This document shows, piece after piece, positions 23,445 to 33,380 of a DNA stretch of 64,000 nt (position 1 is the stretch's first letter; each line of letters starts with the position of its first letter). The notes under the pieces are model-generated. The model was not told the DNA's origin. It did not search any database and saw only the letters and a list, made by a program, of their open reading frames with translations. The position numbers were made by a program, and so were the translations under genes. Origin of the DNA: Mixophyes australis (lineage: Eukaryota; Chordata; Amphibia; Anura; Limnodynastidae); the NCBI GenBank assembly GCA_036250195.1, contig JAVHZZ010000005.1, positions 72,000,005 through 72,064,004 on the forward strand. Reading direction: 5' to 3'.

Positions 23445-23619
23445 GGGCTATATTTACTAAACTGCGGGTTTGAAAAAGTGGAGATGTTGCCTATAGTAAC
23501 TAATCAGATTCTAGTTATCATTTATTTAGCACATTCTACAAAATGACAGCTAGAATCTGATTAGTTGCTATAGGCAACATCTCCGCTTTTTCAAACTCGC
23601 AGTTTAGTAAATATACGTC
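23445..23619. mobile_element. MITE with GGGnTATATTTACTAAACTGC ends
   Basis: The left arm GGGCTATATTTACTAAACTG plus AAAGTGGAGATGTTGCCTAT is mirrored on the right by ATAGGCAACATCTCCGCTTT and CAGTTTAGTAAATATACG. Arms exceed 50 bp. The same family as the interrupted copy at 28125-28469, where the TTA duplication is clear. Confidence 0.85.
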
Positions 23620-23717
23620 TAAATACCCTAAATACCTAGAAGGCTATGAAGATATGTAAATACACTCATACATCCAAATCAAGTTTTGGTGTATCTTTGA
23701 CTATCAGCAAAGATGTC

Positions 23718-23875
23718 TGTGTAGAGGTGGGTGTGACGGGGGTGGGGGGGCAAAATGATGTGATTCCCGGAGAAGCGCATCATGGAGGCTTCAAATCTGC
23801 CCACTTCACTAGGAAGTGGGCAGATGCGGAAGAATTGTCAGCTCTCCCAGGAGTCGGGAGTAGGAAATTATGTTG
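23718..23875. mobile_element. Fragment of the ATACTTGCC MITE group
   Basis: Shares GCCCACTTCACTAGGAAGTG, CTCCCAGGAGTC and AAAATGATGTGATT with the element at 21394-21722, but both ends are degraded. Confidence 0.55.
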
Positions 23876-24407
23876 GATCAAAACATGTTCCTTTATGGAG
23901 GTAGACAGAAAACACTGCAGTCCTTTCTCACTGAACCTACAATGATTTGTTTACAATAGAAAGGTGCTTTTTAATTGCTTGAATATTTACTTGAAAACTA
24001 CCGTACATGTCACTTTTATATAATGCTTAAAATACAGTACTTTATTGTTTCAAACAGTGGCCACCTTACTTGAGTTACTGACATAAATTTAACTTCCAGT
24101 AAGAGAATAGTGCCACCTAGTGGCTGAATGATCATGTAAAATGTCAGAATCATTGAATAACAAAAAAGACATTTAACAAACTTGTACCCAGATTTATATC
24201 ATGTGATCACAACAAAATTCTGGGGGAGGGCTCTGTAGAGTAGAGCAGGAGCCTCTGGAGCTGATGGACCAGTATCAGTGTTTGCCAAAATAAGCATTTT
24301 TTTTTTTAGCTTTTAAGCACATTAGATGAGTCTGCAGAAGTTGTGTGCTACTCTAAATGTATACTTCAGTAATCTATCAACTGTCACTAATTTTCAGGGA
24401 AACGTGT

Positions 24408-24477
24408 GCATGAAGCTGAACTCCATTTGAATCAATGAGAAAATAATATGCTTCTACCTCACATCACTGGGGCCATG
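24408..24477 (-). repeat. Inverted 70-bp copy of 22340-22409
   Basis: Base-by-base comparison with the reverse complement of 22340-22409 gives 67 of 70 identities without gaps. The segment joins part of a SINE head (ACCTCACATCACTGGGG) to unrelated flank, so it is a duplicated junction rather than an independent SINE insertion. Confidence 0.9.
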
Positions 24478-24539
24478 AATTCTTTTTTTCTGTGGAAATA
24501 TCTCGATTTTTCAAGATTGACCAAATTCTACATTACAGT

Positions 24540-24725
24540 TCATCATCAATATTTATTTATAAAGTGCCTCCAAACTCTGTACCACCTGACAATTGGTATG
24601 GAAATCATCCAAAAAAAAACATATAGAAAAAGAACAACGACATGCAAGGTTGACAGAGGAGGTATAGACAATAAACAGCTCATAGAGTGGGACATGCTTG
24701 TGAGATCTTACAATATAAAGTCAAT
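24540..24725 (-). mobile_element. SINE/LINE 3'-end fragment, different family
   Basis: CATCATCAATATTTATTTATAAAGTGCC is the reverse complement of a tail such as GGCACTTTATAAATAAATAT followed by TGATGATG, ending a retroposon on the minus strand. The rest contains GTGGGACATGCTTGTGAGAT. It differs from the main SINE of this window. The family is not identified. Confidence 0.5.
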
Positions 24726-24739
24726 TTTATTCTACATCA

Positions 24740-25080
24740 TACTTGCCTATTTTCCCAGAATGTCTGGGATGCTCCTGAAATTCAGAGAGTTCTCCTGAGG
24801 GGAGGGCTGGCAAATTTTAGCCCGGGGGGCAAGACTCGACTCAGCAGCCTATTAGGCACATTTTAAAGGGTAAAAAAAATGCAGGTGGCCCTGTGACCCA
24901 GACCACAGTAGCCCATTATGGGACAGGCCCAGGGGGCAGATGCCTCCCTGGCCCCCAGCCCAGCTTGACCCTGGTCCTCCTGGAAGAGCAGACACCCACC
25001 CGTATGATTTGTGTCATTAATCCCTCCCCCTGATGTATGATGTCACACTAAACCATGCCCCCTCCCACACTTGCCACCTG
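24740..25080. mobile_element. ATACTTGCC-group MITE split by a hAT MITE
   Basis: CATACTTGCCTATTTTCCCAG begins a member of this group. It is interrupted at 24797-24973 by a family A hAT MITE and resumes with CTCCTGGAAGAGCAGAC and pyrimidine-rich sequence. The right end is not clear. Confidence 0.55.
24797..24973. mobile_element. hAT MITE, family A (177 bp)
   Basis: Begins GAGGGGAGGGCTGGC (first base changed from the family's C) and ends CAGCTTGACCCTG. Flanks GTTCTCCT (24789-24796) and GTCCTCCT (24974-24981) match at seven of eight bases. It is the longest member of family A and sits inside another MITE. Confidence 0.85.
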
Positions 25081-25623
25081 ACATCCCCTCTGCATGGGAG
25101 AAAGTGATCTTTGTTGTACACATTGCAGGATCAGTGAAGGATAGTATATTTTACATTAAGCAGCATTATGTAATAGTAAAGTTAACCCATAGATATACTG
25201 TATGTTGTTAAAGTCAACAGAGGTAGCGCTTGGTTTATGTTATGCTAAACTCTCCAGACGCTGCACACCACACATCATATTTATAGTCCATATTGACTTA
25301 CGCTTACTTGGTTTCCATTAGTATCCATTCCCATGCTATATTGTGCAGATGAAATATAGTATTTGAACAGTAGTAATCTCTGTAAATGGCTATTCCATTC
25401 TATTGTTGGTAATGACATCATAGTCATTTGTGATAACTGCTTCTCATAAAGCTCTATAGCAACTTTATATATGTATGATACAAGGTTATGGGTATTTCCT
25501 TAAATATTAGGAACAGAAAACATTAGGGTATGCTGCGGCTTTATAGTATCCACAAATGTGCAGTTGTTGATGACAATCTATGCCACCAGGGGGGGTAATA
25601 GGGCAGCTGCCTTGGGCCCTGAG

Positions 25624-25843
25624 CAGGGTCAGATTAGAGCAATGTAGGCCCCTAAGTGTACTGTGAGCCCCCCGCCCCCCTGCAGCCAATTCCCCCCATT
25701 CCCCAGTACAAGGGGGGCGCCAGGCCTGTGTTATGAAAAAAAAAAATCAACAATTATAAAACACTGCCCACTAAAAATTTGTGTTATGGCCCCGAGTTGC
25801 CCGAGGCCCCTGGGCTACAGAAAGTCCATTACGTTAATCCGGC
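25624..25843. mobile_element. Possible degraded hAT MITE (family B-like ends)
   Basis: CAGGGTCAGATTAGAGC on the left and CGTTAATCCGGCCCTG on the right resemble family B termini, and CCGAGGCCCCTGGGCTA also fits. No target duplication is seen, so the two ends may come from different events. Confidence 0.4.
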
Positions 25844-25886
25844 CCTGGTCACAGCCACAAGAAGTGGCCTGTCCAGGCCCTGTGAG

Positions 25887-26253
25887 CAGGGCCGGATTAA
25901 CCATAGGGCTAACTGGGCTAGAGCCCAGGGGCCTATGGCATCCAGGGGGCCCTTGAAAGTGCTCAGCAGCAGTATTGATCGGTCGGGGGCGGGGGCGCCC
26001 CCAGACCGATCAGTGCTGTTGAGCACTTTCCCTGCAGTACTTCCCCGGCGCGCTGTATTCTCCTTGCTGAGGAGATCTCGTGAGTCTCACTCTTACGAGA
26101 TCTCCTCAGTAAAGAGTGTACAGTGCGCCGGGGAAGGAGGAGAAGGAGGTAAGTGCCGGGGGGAGGGGCGGCTCAGATCACGGGGGGAGGCCCATATGGG
26201 GGGAATGGAGGCCCCCTTAGTCCAGGGGCCTCCATTCCCTTGATCCGGCCCTG
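25887..26253. mobile_element. hAT MITE, family B (367 bp), perfect TSD
   Basis: Ends CAGGGCCGGATTAACC and TTGATCCGGCCCTG; CCTGTGAG at 25879-25886 and 26254-26261 is a perfect 8-bp duplication. The interior carries two hairpins: AGTGCTCAGCAGCAGTATTG against the GATCAGTGCTG-type arm, and GGAGATCTCGTGAG against CTTACGAGATCTCC. Short frames here on both strands are not genes. Confidence 0.95.
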
Positions 26254-26261
26254 CCTGTGAG

Positions 26262-27311
26262 AGCAGTACTTTTGTTGTCTTTGCCAGTGCTGCAGGGTAT
26301 GTGCGTTCCCCCATCGAACGCTCCTGCTTCACCTCAGTCTTTGACTGGCCACGCCACTGGTATGAATTACGCCCGGCAGTCCCAGAAAAGTAGAATGTAG
26401 CATGGAGTATAGGCCGGATAGACGGTACTTATTTGGGCCCTGAGAATATAGTCTGAGGTGGAGGAAAACAGCAAGAAGTCCCAACGTCTGGCAGGGAGAC
26501 GGGGAAAACCCAGTGGCTGCTTTAACAAATCATCATATAGGATCATTCCCAGCAGTAGTATAGTATCGATTTGACACAACTCCTTAATTTACATATTTTT
26601 AGCATTTAAGATTTAGATTTATACATTTTAAGTCATGGTTGATATAATGGGATTTATTTACATTGGCCAAGCGTCTGTGAAATAATGGTATGATTATACC
26701 AATGTATTAGTTGAGCATAGGTATGACTTGTAAAGTATTAGCAGTGCAAACTCAGAGAGCGCCATGCAAATGAATACACAAATCAGAGTCAGAGCCTGTA
26801 TTGGGTTGAACACCCCAAGTGAAGGCAATTTATGTGGGAGACTATTCTAAGTTGACTCTAATTATGTGAGCTATACATTGTATACTTTCATTATTTTTTC
26901 CATGTCTATGCGTACAGTGTGAAAGTGCTCACAGAAAACTTAAACAAGCCCTATTTTGAAATGGAATGAAACGTTCAACATTACAACCATTTTTTAACTA
27001 GAAATGTAAACAAACACAAACCTAACAGAACATCTCCCTAGCATGAGAAAAAAATGATTTTACTAAATATGGACAGTGACACAAAGTGCATTTGTTTGCA
27101 AATAGTTTATAGTGTCATATTATTGCCAAGTTACAGTATTTATTTTTTTATGCTAATTTTAAAATGACATGGGTCAGGAGGCAGGTTTCTTATATGTCAA
27201 GCTGCCAACTGCTGCTTCTTCGTGTCAGCGTCACGATGGGAGTGTGGCGTGAAGCAGAAGATGCTGTCCCCAACTCCTGGCTGCCCAGGAAAGAAGCTCC
27301 ACCTAGGGTAG
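26262..27311. other. Unannotated stretch
   Basis: No recognised element; frames are short. Contains ordinary AT-rich sequence. Confidence 0.3.
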
Positions 27312-27319
27312 CCCAGGAC

Positions 27320-27660
27320 CAGGGCCGGATTAACCATAGGGCTAACTGGGGTACAGCCCAGGGGCCTATGGCATCCAGGGGGCCCTTGAAAGTGCTCAGC
27401 AGCAGTATTGATCGATCAGTGCTGCTGAGCACTTTCACTGCAGTACTTCCCCGCGCGCTGTATTCTCCTTACTGAGGAGATCTCGTGAGTCTCACTCTCA
27501 TGAGATCTCCTCAGTAAAGAGCGTACAGCGCACTGGAGAAGGAGGCAAGTGCTGGGGGGGGGGGGGGGGTGCGGGCAGCTTGGATCACGGGGGGGGGGCC
27601 CTCACGGGGGAATGGAGGCCCCCTTAGCCCAGGGGCCTCCATTCCCTTAATCCGGCGCAG
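27320..27660. mobile_element. hAT MITE, family B (341 bp), perfect TSD
   Basis: Begins CAGGGCCGGATTAACC and ends TTAATCCGGCGCAG. CCCAGGAC at 27312-27319 and 27661-27668 is a perfect 8-bp duplication. It has the same two internal hairpins as the copy at 25887, and long runs of G near 27555 and 27590. Confidence 0.95.
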
Positions 27661-27689
27661 CCCAGGACACAACAAACATCAAAAAGCGC

Positions 27690-27895
27690 TAAAACAGTGT
27701 GGCAGGAATTAGGTGGCGCAAGAAGTTGGCTAGCTGCACAAACTGCTTGCAGATCGGTAGGGTACTACAAGTGGGATGCAACTGGGGTTGCTTGCCACTT
27801 GTAATACCCTACCCAGCTGCGGCACACTCCCACTCCTCCACGTCTTGGATGCACATTGCATCCAACTCTAAATTAGGCCCATTGTTGATATATAA
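27690..27895. other. Possible MITE fragment with inverted core
   Basis: TAGGGTACTACAAGTGG near 27757 is mirrored by CCACTTGTAATACCCTA near 27797, and the segment ends in AACTCTAAATTAGGCCC, resembling a Harbinger-like end. The opposite end was not found. Confidence 0.4.
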
Positions 27896-28124
27896 GATGC
27901 CGTTTGGGAACTACGGAAGCTCAAGGCAACATGGTAGCACTATGGCTAGCATTGCTGTCTTCCAGCACTGAAGACATGGGTTTTATTCTGATCAGTTTTT
28001 ATGTTCTCCCTGTGTTTCCTTTGGGTTCTCCAATTTCCTCCCACGGTTCAAAAACATATTGGTAGATTCATAGTCTTCTAACAAAATGGACCCTACTCTG
28101 TGTGTATATATGGTAGGAAATTTA

Positions 28125-28469
28125 GGGGTATATTTACTAAACTGCAGTTTTGATAAAGTGGAGATGTTGCCTATAGATTATAGTAATTTATTTAGTGCAT
28201 TCTACAAAAATTACATCAAGGGGTAAATGTATGAACATTCGGGTTCTTCAACACCCGCGTGTTCATCATGTTCGGCGATTAAATTTCAAGCGGCGCTGCA
28301 TTGTAAAGGGAAGTTTCCCTTTACAATGCAGCGCCGCTTGAAATTTAATCGCAGAACACGCGGGTGTTGAAGAACCCGCATGTTCATACATTTACCCCCC
28401 AAGAATCTGATTGGTTGCTATAGGCAACATCTACATTTTTCCACACCCACAGTATATTAAATATACCCC
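28125..28469. mobile_element. Harbinger-like MITE in SINE, itself interrupted
   Basis: GGGGTATATTTACTAAACTG at the left and AAATATACCCC at the right are the ends; TTA at 28122-28124 and 28470-28472 is the 3-bp target duplication. The arms include GTGGAGATGTTGCCTATAG and its mirror. A second MITE at 28220-28399 splits it. Confidence 0.9.
28220..28399. mobile_element. Foldback MITE nested at the third level
   Basis: GGGGTAAATGTATGAACAT is mirrored by ATGTTCATACATTTACCCC, and almost the whole 180 bp is one palindrome centred near GTAAAGGGAAG at 28310. CAA at 28217-28219 and 28400-28402 may be the target duplication. It sits inside the MITE at 28125-28469, which sits inside a SINE. Confidence 0.88.
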
Positions 28470-28587
28470 TTAGATTGTAAGCAGGGACTGATGTGAATGA
28501 TTACTGCACTGTGTAATATCATTGGCACTATATAAATAAAGTCATAAAGAGATCTAAATGCACTGAGATCATGAGTTCTTTCTGCAA

Positions 28588-29337
28588 CCATGGTCTTATC
28601 TGTGTGGAGTTTGTATGTTCTCCCCGTGTTTGCGTGGGTTTCCTCCGGGTGCTCCGGTTTCCTGCCACACTAAAAAAACATCTTAGTAGGTTAATTAGCT
28701 GCTATCAAATTGACCCTAGCCTGTCTGGCTCCTATTTATTAATGACCTCATTATTAACACGAACCCTTTCAATCCTTATTGCAAAAATTGTGTGCATTCA
28801 TTAAAAAACTACAACAGGAACAGCAGTCACGAAAAACTGCTGTTCCTGCGAAGACCCCTCTCCTATGGTCACTGTCGCAAGGTGACCACCTTTGCGATAG
28901 TGACCGATGGGGAGAACAGTAAGAAGCAGTGAGGGATCTGAAGATCTCTCTACCACAATGCTCTCCCCATAGAGCAGACCTAAAAAATAACACATACGGT
29001 AATGTACTCCAGTGTGAGCTGGGGTACATTACCGTATGTGTAAATGCCTTTTCATTATTTGTTACATTGCGGTAAATAGCAGTCCCCATAGACATCTATA
29101 TCTGCTATATCTGCTGCGATGCTCTGTTGATACATTTGGACCATACTTATATTTGCGTCTATTGCCGTTTTTGGGGAAATGTAATGAAAATACTGAATAA
29201 TAAATATGCCCTTCTGTCTGAGTGTGCATGTTAGGAAATTTATAGACTGGAAGCTCCAATGGGGCAGGGACTGATGTGAATGAGTTCTCTGTACAGCGCT
29301 GCGGAATTAGTGGCGCTATATAAATAGCTGCTGCTGC
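28588..29337 (+). mobile_element. Second SINE copy, split by a MITE
   Basis: The first part (28588-28727) has GTCTTATCTGTGTGGAGTTT, TTGCGTGGGTTTCCTCCGGG and AATTGACCCTAGCCTGTCTG. The second part (29213-29337) resumes at TCTGTCTGAGTGTGCATGTT and ends GGCGCTATATAAATAGCTGC. The gap is filled by the MITE at 28728-29212. The tRNA-like head is missing. Confidence 0.85.
28728..29212. mobile_element. MITE with three strong internal hairpins
   Basis: It fills the gap in a SINE, with GGCTCCTATTTATT against AATAAATATGCCC as imperfect ends. It contains AGGAACAGCAGT/ACTGCTGTTCCT (about 28815-28850), GGTCACTGTCGCAA/TTTGCGATAGTGACC (28867-28905) and CACATACGGTAATGTAC/GTACATTACCGTATGTG (about 28990-29041, 17-bp perfect stem). 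No target duplication was resolved. Confidence 0.75.
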
Positions 29338-32030
29338 TGCTGATAAATGGGCTAACTAGCATTATTACCAACTGTCAGTAACTTTACTGAGCATCAGTTC
29401 AAAAATTGTATTAATAAGAGAAAGTAAAGATCAGTAAACAAGTGAAAGTACTATATTTTACACAATCTTATGAGGTCCCTATTTTCAGTCCAATCATCTT
29501 TACATTTTTCTATAAACACTACTTTTTCCACTTTTCCACTTTTTAATGTTAAAGGTAAACAGATCCACCATTTGTTTTATTCCAGACCTGGGAATTCATG
29601 CAAACATATTTTTTTATTCTTATTAAAAAGAATTGTTACCTTTAGGTAATTGTTACCTTTCACTTGTAAACGTCCTAGATGGCATCTCTTACTTCGTCAT
29701 TAAATCTAAATTACCAATCATTTGTAGGCAATTAGCTAGCAATGAAATGTGCTACAGAACTAATCACATGAGTGAGGAAATTCTCCAGCCTGCTGTTCAG
29801 GAACATAGCGACAGTGCTGGATAATCCTAATGAGATTGATGACCTGAACAACTGGGTATAAAGAGCCCAGCTTTTGTCTGACCAATGTTATAAAAGAACT
29901 ATTATCATAGCAACGTGAATGGCGTGTAACCAGTTAAGTGTAAATCAAACAGAGCAGTAAAGGGAGCCCAAACTGAGAGCACGCAGGCCTGACATTTCAA
30001 ACAAGGACAAGGTAGCAGCACTTGCAGTCTGTGAACTTCGCAGTTGGCAATCACCCAAATGTCTGTAAATGCCCATGGAGGGAGGGAGAGGGAGGGAGAG
30101 GGAGGGTGGACCCGGGAAGAACTAGGTTAGTTTACACGAAAATGTCTGCAATAAAAAAGACTGGCTGGCACACTCGTCTGATTGACCTGTCTCCCTGAAA
30201 TGTTTTCTCAAGAATGCAGGAATCTCCTCAGCTGAGAGGACACGCTGTATTCTTCAGAAAAGCTAAAGGGGGAAAAACTCTCTCTTTCAGATAATCCAAA
30301 CTTAATCCTCTTTGGCATCACTGAACTGTTCACCCCTTCAGGACCAGCAGGGGACCGTGATCAGGGTGCCTAGAAAGCAAGAACTATGACATCGGAAAGT
30401 AGCATTTGACAGTAGATAAGAACCAGTTGCCCATTATCTGACCACTGTACCTATTAAATCACTAATATATGCCATTGTGTCTAATTACAGAACTCTTACC
30501 ACGTCTGGTAAGAGATTACTTAAAGCAACTACTATAATTTCTGTAGTTTAGTATAACCTATGAATCTTCCAGTTTCTTTGCTTAGTTTAGATCATTCCTA
30601 AATCAATTTGATAGACACCATCGTATTATTGCTCAAAGTACATTGAAATACAGATTTTCAAAGTTCTCATTACAGAATCAAACTTCGTTTAACGTGCCCG
30701 ACACATAAAGAAGCTAATATGTATAATAAATTAGCTTTACATTGCATAAGTGTATTGATTCATTTATAGAATATTCAGTATCTCCCTGCATGCCCAGAAT
30801 GGCCATTGTAATATCATTTTCCAAATGAGACAAAACGTAGATGAAACCAATAGAGAAGCAAATGACAGCCTTCCATATCAGACACGTATACTGTACGTCT
30901 ATAGTCAGCTGTCAGCTTGCTCAGTCAGTAGCAATTGCATGACAGTAACACTGCATGTGGATTCTTCTAGCTATTAAGTCCTTCCCACACAATATTAACA
31001 CAGGTCATATGACTATATCAGCATTTTTTTTATCTGCATACAGTATAAAATGAATTACATATTATCATACATACGTTTAAAAATCTAAAAGCACAAATGA
31101 AGAAATCACCAGTGGATCAGCCCACAGATATGTTTACAAAAGCAAGTCAGCCGTCAAACAAAAACGAAACTATTACATGATCTCCAGTTCTTCCACTGCT
31201 ATAGAGATGTGTGATATTATTGCACAACTCGGTACAAAGGGGGGAGAAAATTCTGCTTTTTTACAAGCTGGTAAAATCATAGCATTGAACAGTGCATGTA
31301 TAAATGGAGTCCAGGCAGAAGCCTGCCTAGTCCCTATGTGGGGATCAACACAAACTAATAGAGAAGGGGAGAGCTCTCACCTGACAGTCAGATGCACTGT
31401 AACAGCAGCGGCAGCACAGGCAAGAGGAGAAAAGCTCTACAGCTGATCCTGCAGCGGGGCGCTGGGCTTGTCCTGAAATGACCCTGACTGGGGAGGACGA
31501 ACAAGGATAGGGAGGGCGGGGGAGAGACAAGAGGAGGAGAAAAAGCAGCCTCTGCTTCACATCAATATAGACACAGACTCACTGTACGTACACAGTGAGG
31601 CAGCATGCGCCTCCTCATCATCCACACTGGGAATTAAAAAAAATTGCCTGTAAACTACTCCCTTAACAACAACCAACAATGGCTTTTTGCGAATCATGTT
31701 TAGAGGGAGAGAGAGAGAGAGACGTTTGCACAACAAAACAGAACATAAAAGCAGAAATGTTCTGGTTATCGGTTAATCAGCTGATCAGGCTTATATCAGT
31801 TTAGTATGATGCACCGGGCAAATGATAGTGCAAACACATCATTTGTCCGTCAATGGAGCAATTAGACCAATGAAACAACTGTCTTGGAACAAGTCTAGAG
31901 ATCCCTCACTGACTGCTGGTGTTTTAACAGTACATTTGTGAATTTAGGCTGTATAAAAAAAAGTAATTTATTACTTTTTAAATAGTTAATTCTGGTAGTT
32001 CTGTATGGAGACTCCAATTTGAGATTAGGT
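29338..32030. other. Longest stretch with no recognised repeat
   Basis: About 2.7 kb without a transposon end that I can recognise, in a window otherwise crowded with them. It holds a GGGAGGGAGA tract at 30066-30108, a GC-richer patch at about 31380-31540 (with GCAGCGGGGCGCTGGG and GGAGGGCGGGGGAGAG), a GA repeat near 31710 and CACTGT-ACGTAC-ACAGTG at about 31580. A minus-strand frame at 31345-31560 begins with a hydrophobic run (RLLFLLLLSL) resembling a signal peptide, but nothing else supports a gene. It could hold a promoter or regulatory sequence. Confidence 0.35.
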
Positions 32031-32645
32031 AAAAGCCGAAACTGTCGGAACGCCGGAATGAGTCAGCTTCCTACAGCGCCCCTTCTGCTTGGTGTCCTGA
32101 GTGAAGCTTGTTAATGTTTTCTCTTCTTATATTGTGCACTCTGTTCTGTTACACAGATATGTTCTATGTTATATGTGGTACAACTATTACACATATTATA
32201 TAGCATATATTTTGTATTGTGTGTGTGTTGAATGTATGTTTGTAATGGAGCGCTGAGTGTGTTAACTATCCATTCCAGGTGCCAGAATTGATCTGCAAGT
32301 ACGTTAGCCACACATTCCGGGTGCTGGAATAGGTCTCAGAGTTCCATAGCTATTCATTCCAGGAGCTGAATGGGGCTCTGAGCACCTTACCCATCCATTC
32401 TGAGTGCCGGAATGGGTCTGCAAGTACCATAGTCCTGCCAGAATGAACGGTTAGGGTACTATGAGCTCCATTCCGGCAGCTGGAATGGATGGTTAGGGTA
32501 ATCTGGTCCCCATACCAGCTGCTAGAATGAATGATTAGGGTACTGTGAGCCCCATTCCGGCACTTAGAATAATTGTCTAAGATACTGAGAGCCCAATTCT
32601 CGCAGCCTGAATGGGTGTCTAAGTTATAAAGTTATGATGTATATG

Positions 32646-32684
<39 letters not shown>

Positions 32685-32921
32685 ACATAAGCAATATAAA
32701 ATGTGGCATAGTTTTGCCAAAGATAGGAGATTATATATATATATATATATAGATATATAAAACACTACATACAGTGCAGAGAACATATCTGTAGCAGAAC
32801 AGAGTGCACTATACAGAGAGAGAGAGAACACAGCAAGCTTCACACGAGACTCCAAGCAGCAGAGGGCGCTGCAGGGAGTCAAATAAATTCGGCGTTCAGG
32901 CATTCCAGCAATTCCGGTTTT
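32031..32921. mobile_element. Foldback element with inverted subrepeats (~890 bp)
   Basis: The left arm (32031-32175) and right arm (about 32770-32921) are inverted copies. Matched pairs include GAAGCTTG with CAAGCTTC, TGCACTCTGTTCTG with CAGAACAGAGTGCA, and ACAGATATGTTCT with AGAACATATCTGT. The interior has about eight short units with CATTCC or GGAATG; those on the left are in one orientation (ending GTCTGCAAGTAC), those on the right in the other (GGTTAGGGTACT). AT microsatellites lie at 32648-32680 and 32733-32756. Class unknown. Confidence 0.8.
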
Positions 32922-33224
32922 CACCCACACCCGAAAGTTACCATGTAAAGATTAAATAAAAAACATTGTCTTGATGTTCACTTTAATTAACTGAATAAAT
33001 GACTGTCTGTAGAACTGCTTTAAAAAAAACAGTGGGCTCAGGGAAAAGCTCTAATTGGCTCCCCATACTCTTTAAACAACAGAATGGACAACTATATTTC
33101 ATAACCAACATCACATTTTTCCAGTGGTACACATTGCGCTGTGTGACAGATTCTTATAGAGTTCTTTTAGAACTCAATGTTTTACAGCTTAATCTAGGTT
33201 TAGTGTTTTGAGTTAAGTTCAAAT

Positions 33225-33372
33225 CAGAAGCGGAACTAGCTAACTGTGGCTGCAGGGAAGCGGCGAGAAGGGAACTGGAGCCCACAGCTTGCTAGTTCTC
33301 CTCCGTGCAGCAGGCCCCATTATCTCCATGGGCCCCGCTGCACTTGCTGAACCAATGGTAGTTCCGCCACTG
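33225..33372. mobile_element. hAT MITE (CAGAAGCGGAACTA ends), perfect TSD
   Basis: CAGAAGCGGAACTA is mirrored by TAGTTCCGCCACTG. GTTCAAAT at 33217-33224 and 33373-33380 is a perfect 8-bp target duplication. 148 bp, non-coding. Confidence 0.93.
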
Positions 33373-33380
33373 GTTCAAAT

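Larger units (their letters stand above)
27905..28555 (+). mobile_element. SINE copy split by nested MITEs
   Basis: A diverged SINE head and body run from about 27905 to 28124 (ACATGGTAGCACTATGGCTA, TTTATGTTCTCCCTGTGTTT, TGTTAGG-like GGTAGGAAATTTA). After the MITE at 28125-28469 the SINE resumes with GATTGTAAGCAGGGACTGAT and ends at CACTATATAAATAAA. It is clearly older than the insertions it carries. Confidence 0.85.

Noticed and set aside
25779..26243. 154-codon plus-strand frame
   Set aside because: Overlaps a family B hAT MITE and a second repeat; codes for no recognisable domain.
31345..31560. Minus-strand frame starting with a signal-peptide-like run
   Set aside because: Only the hydrophobic start supports it; the rest is low-complexity and no splice or family evidence is visible. 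Kept only as a remark in the repeat-poor island.
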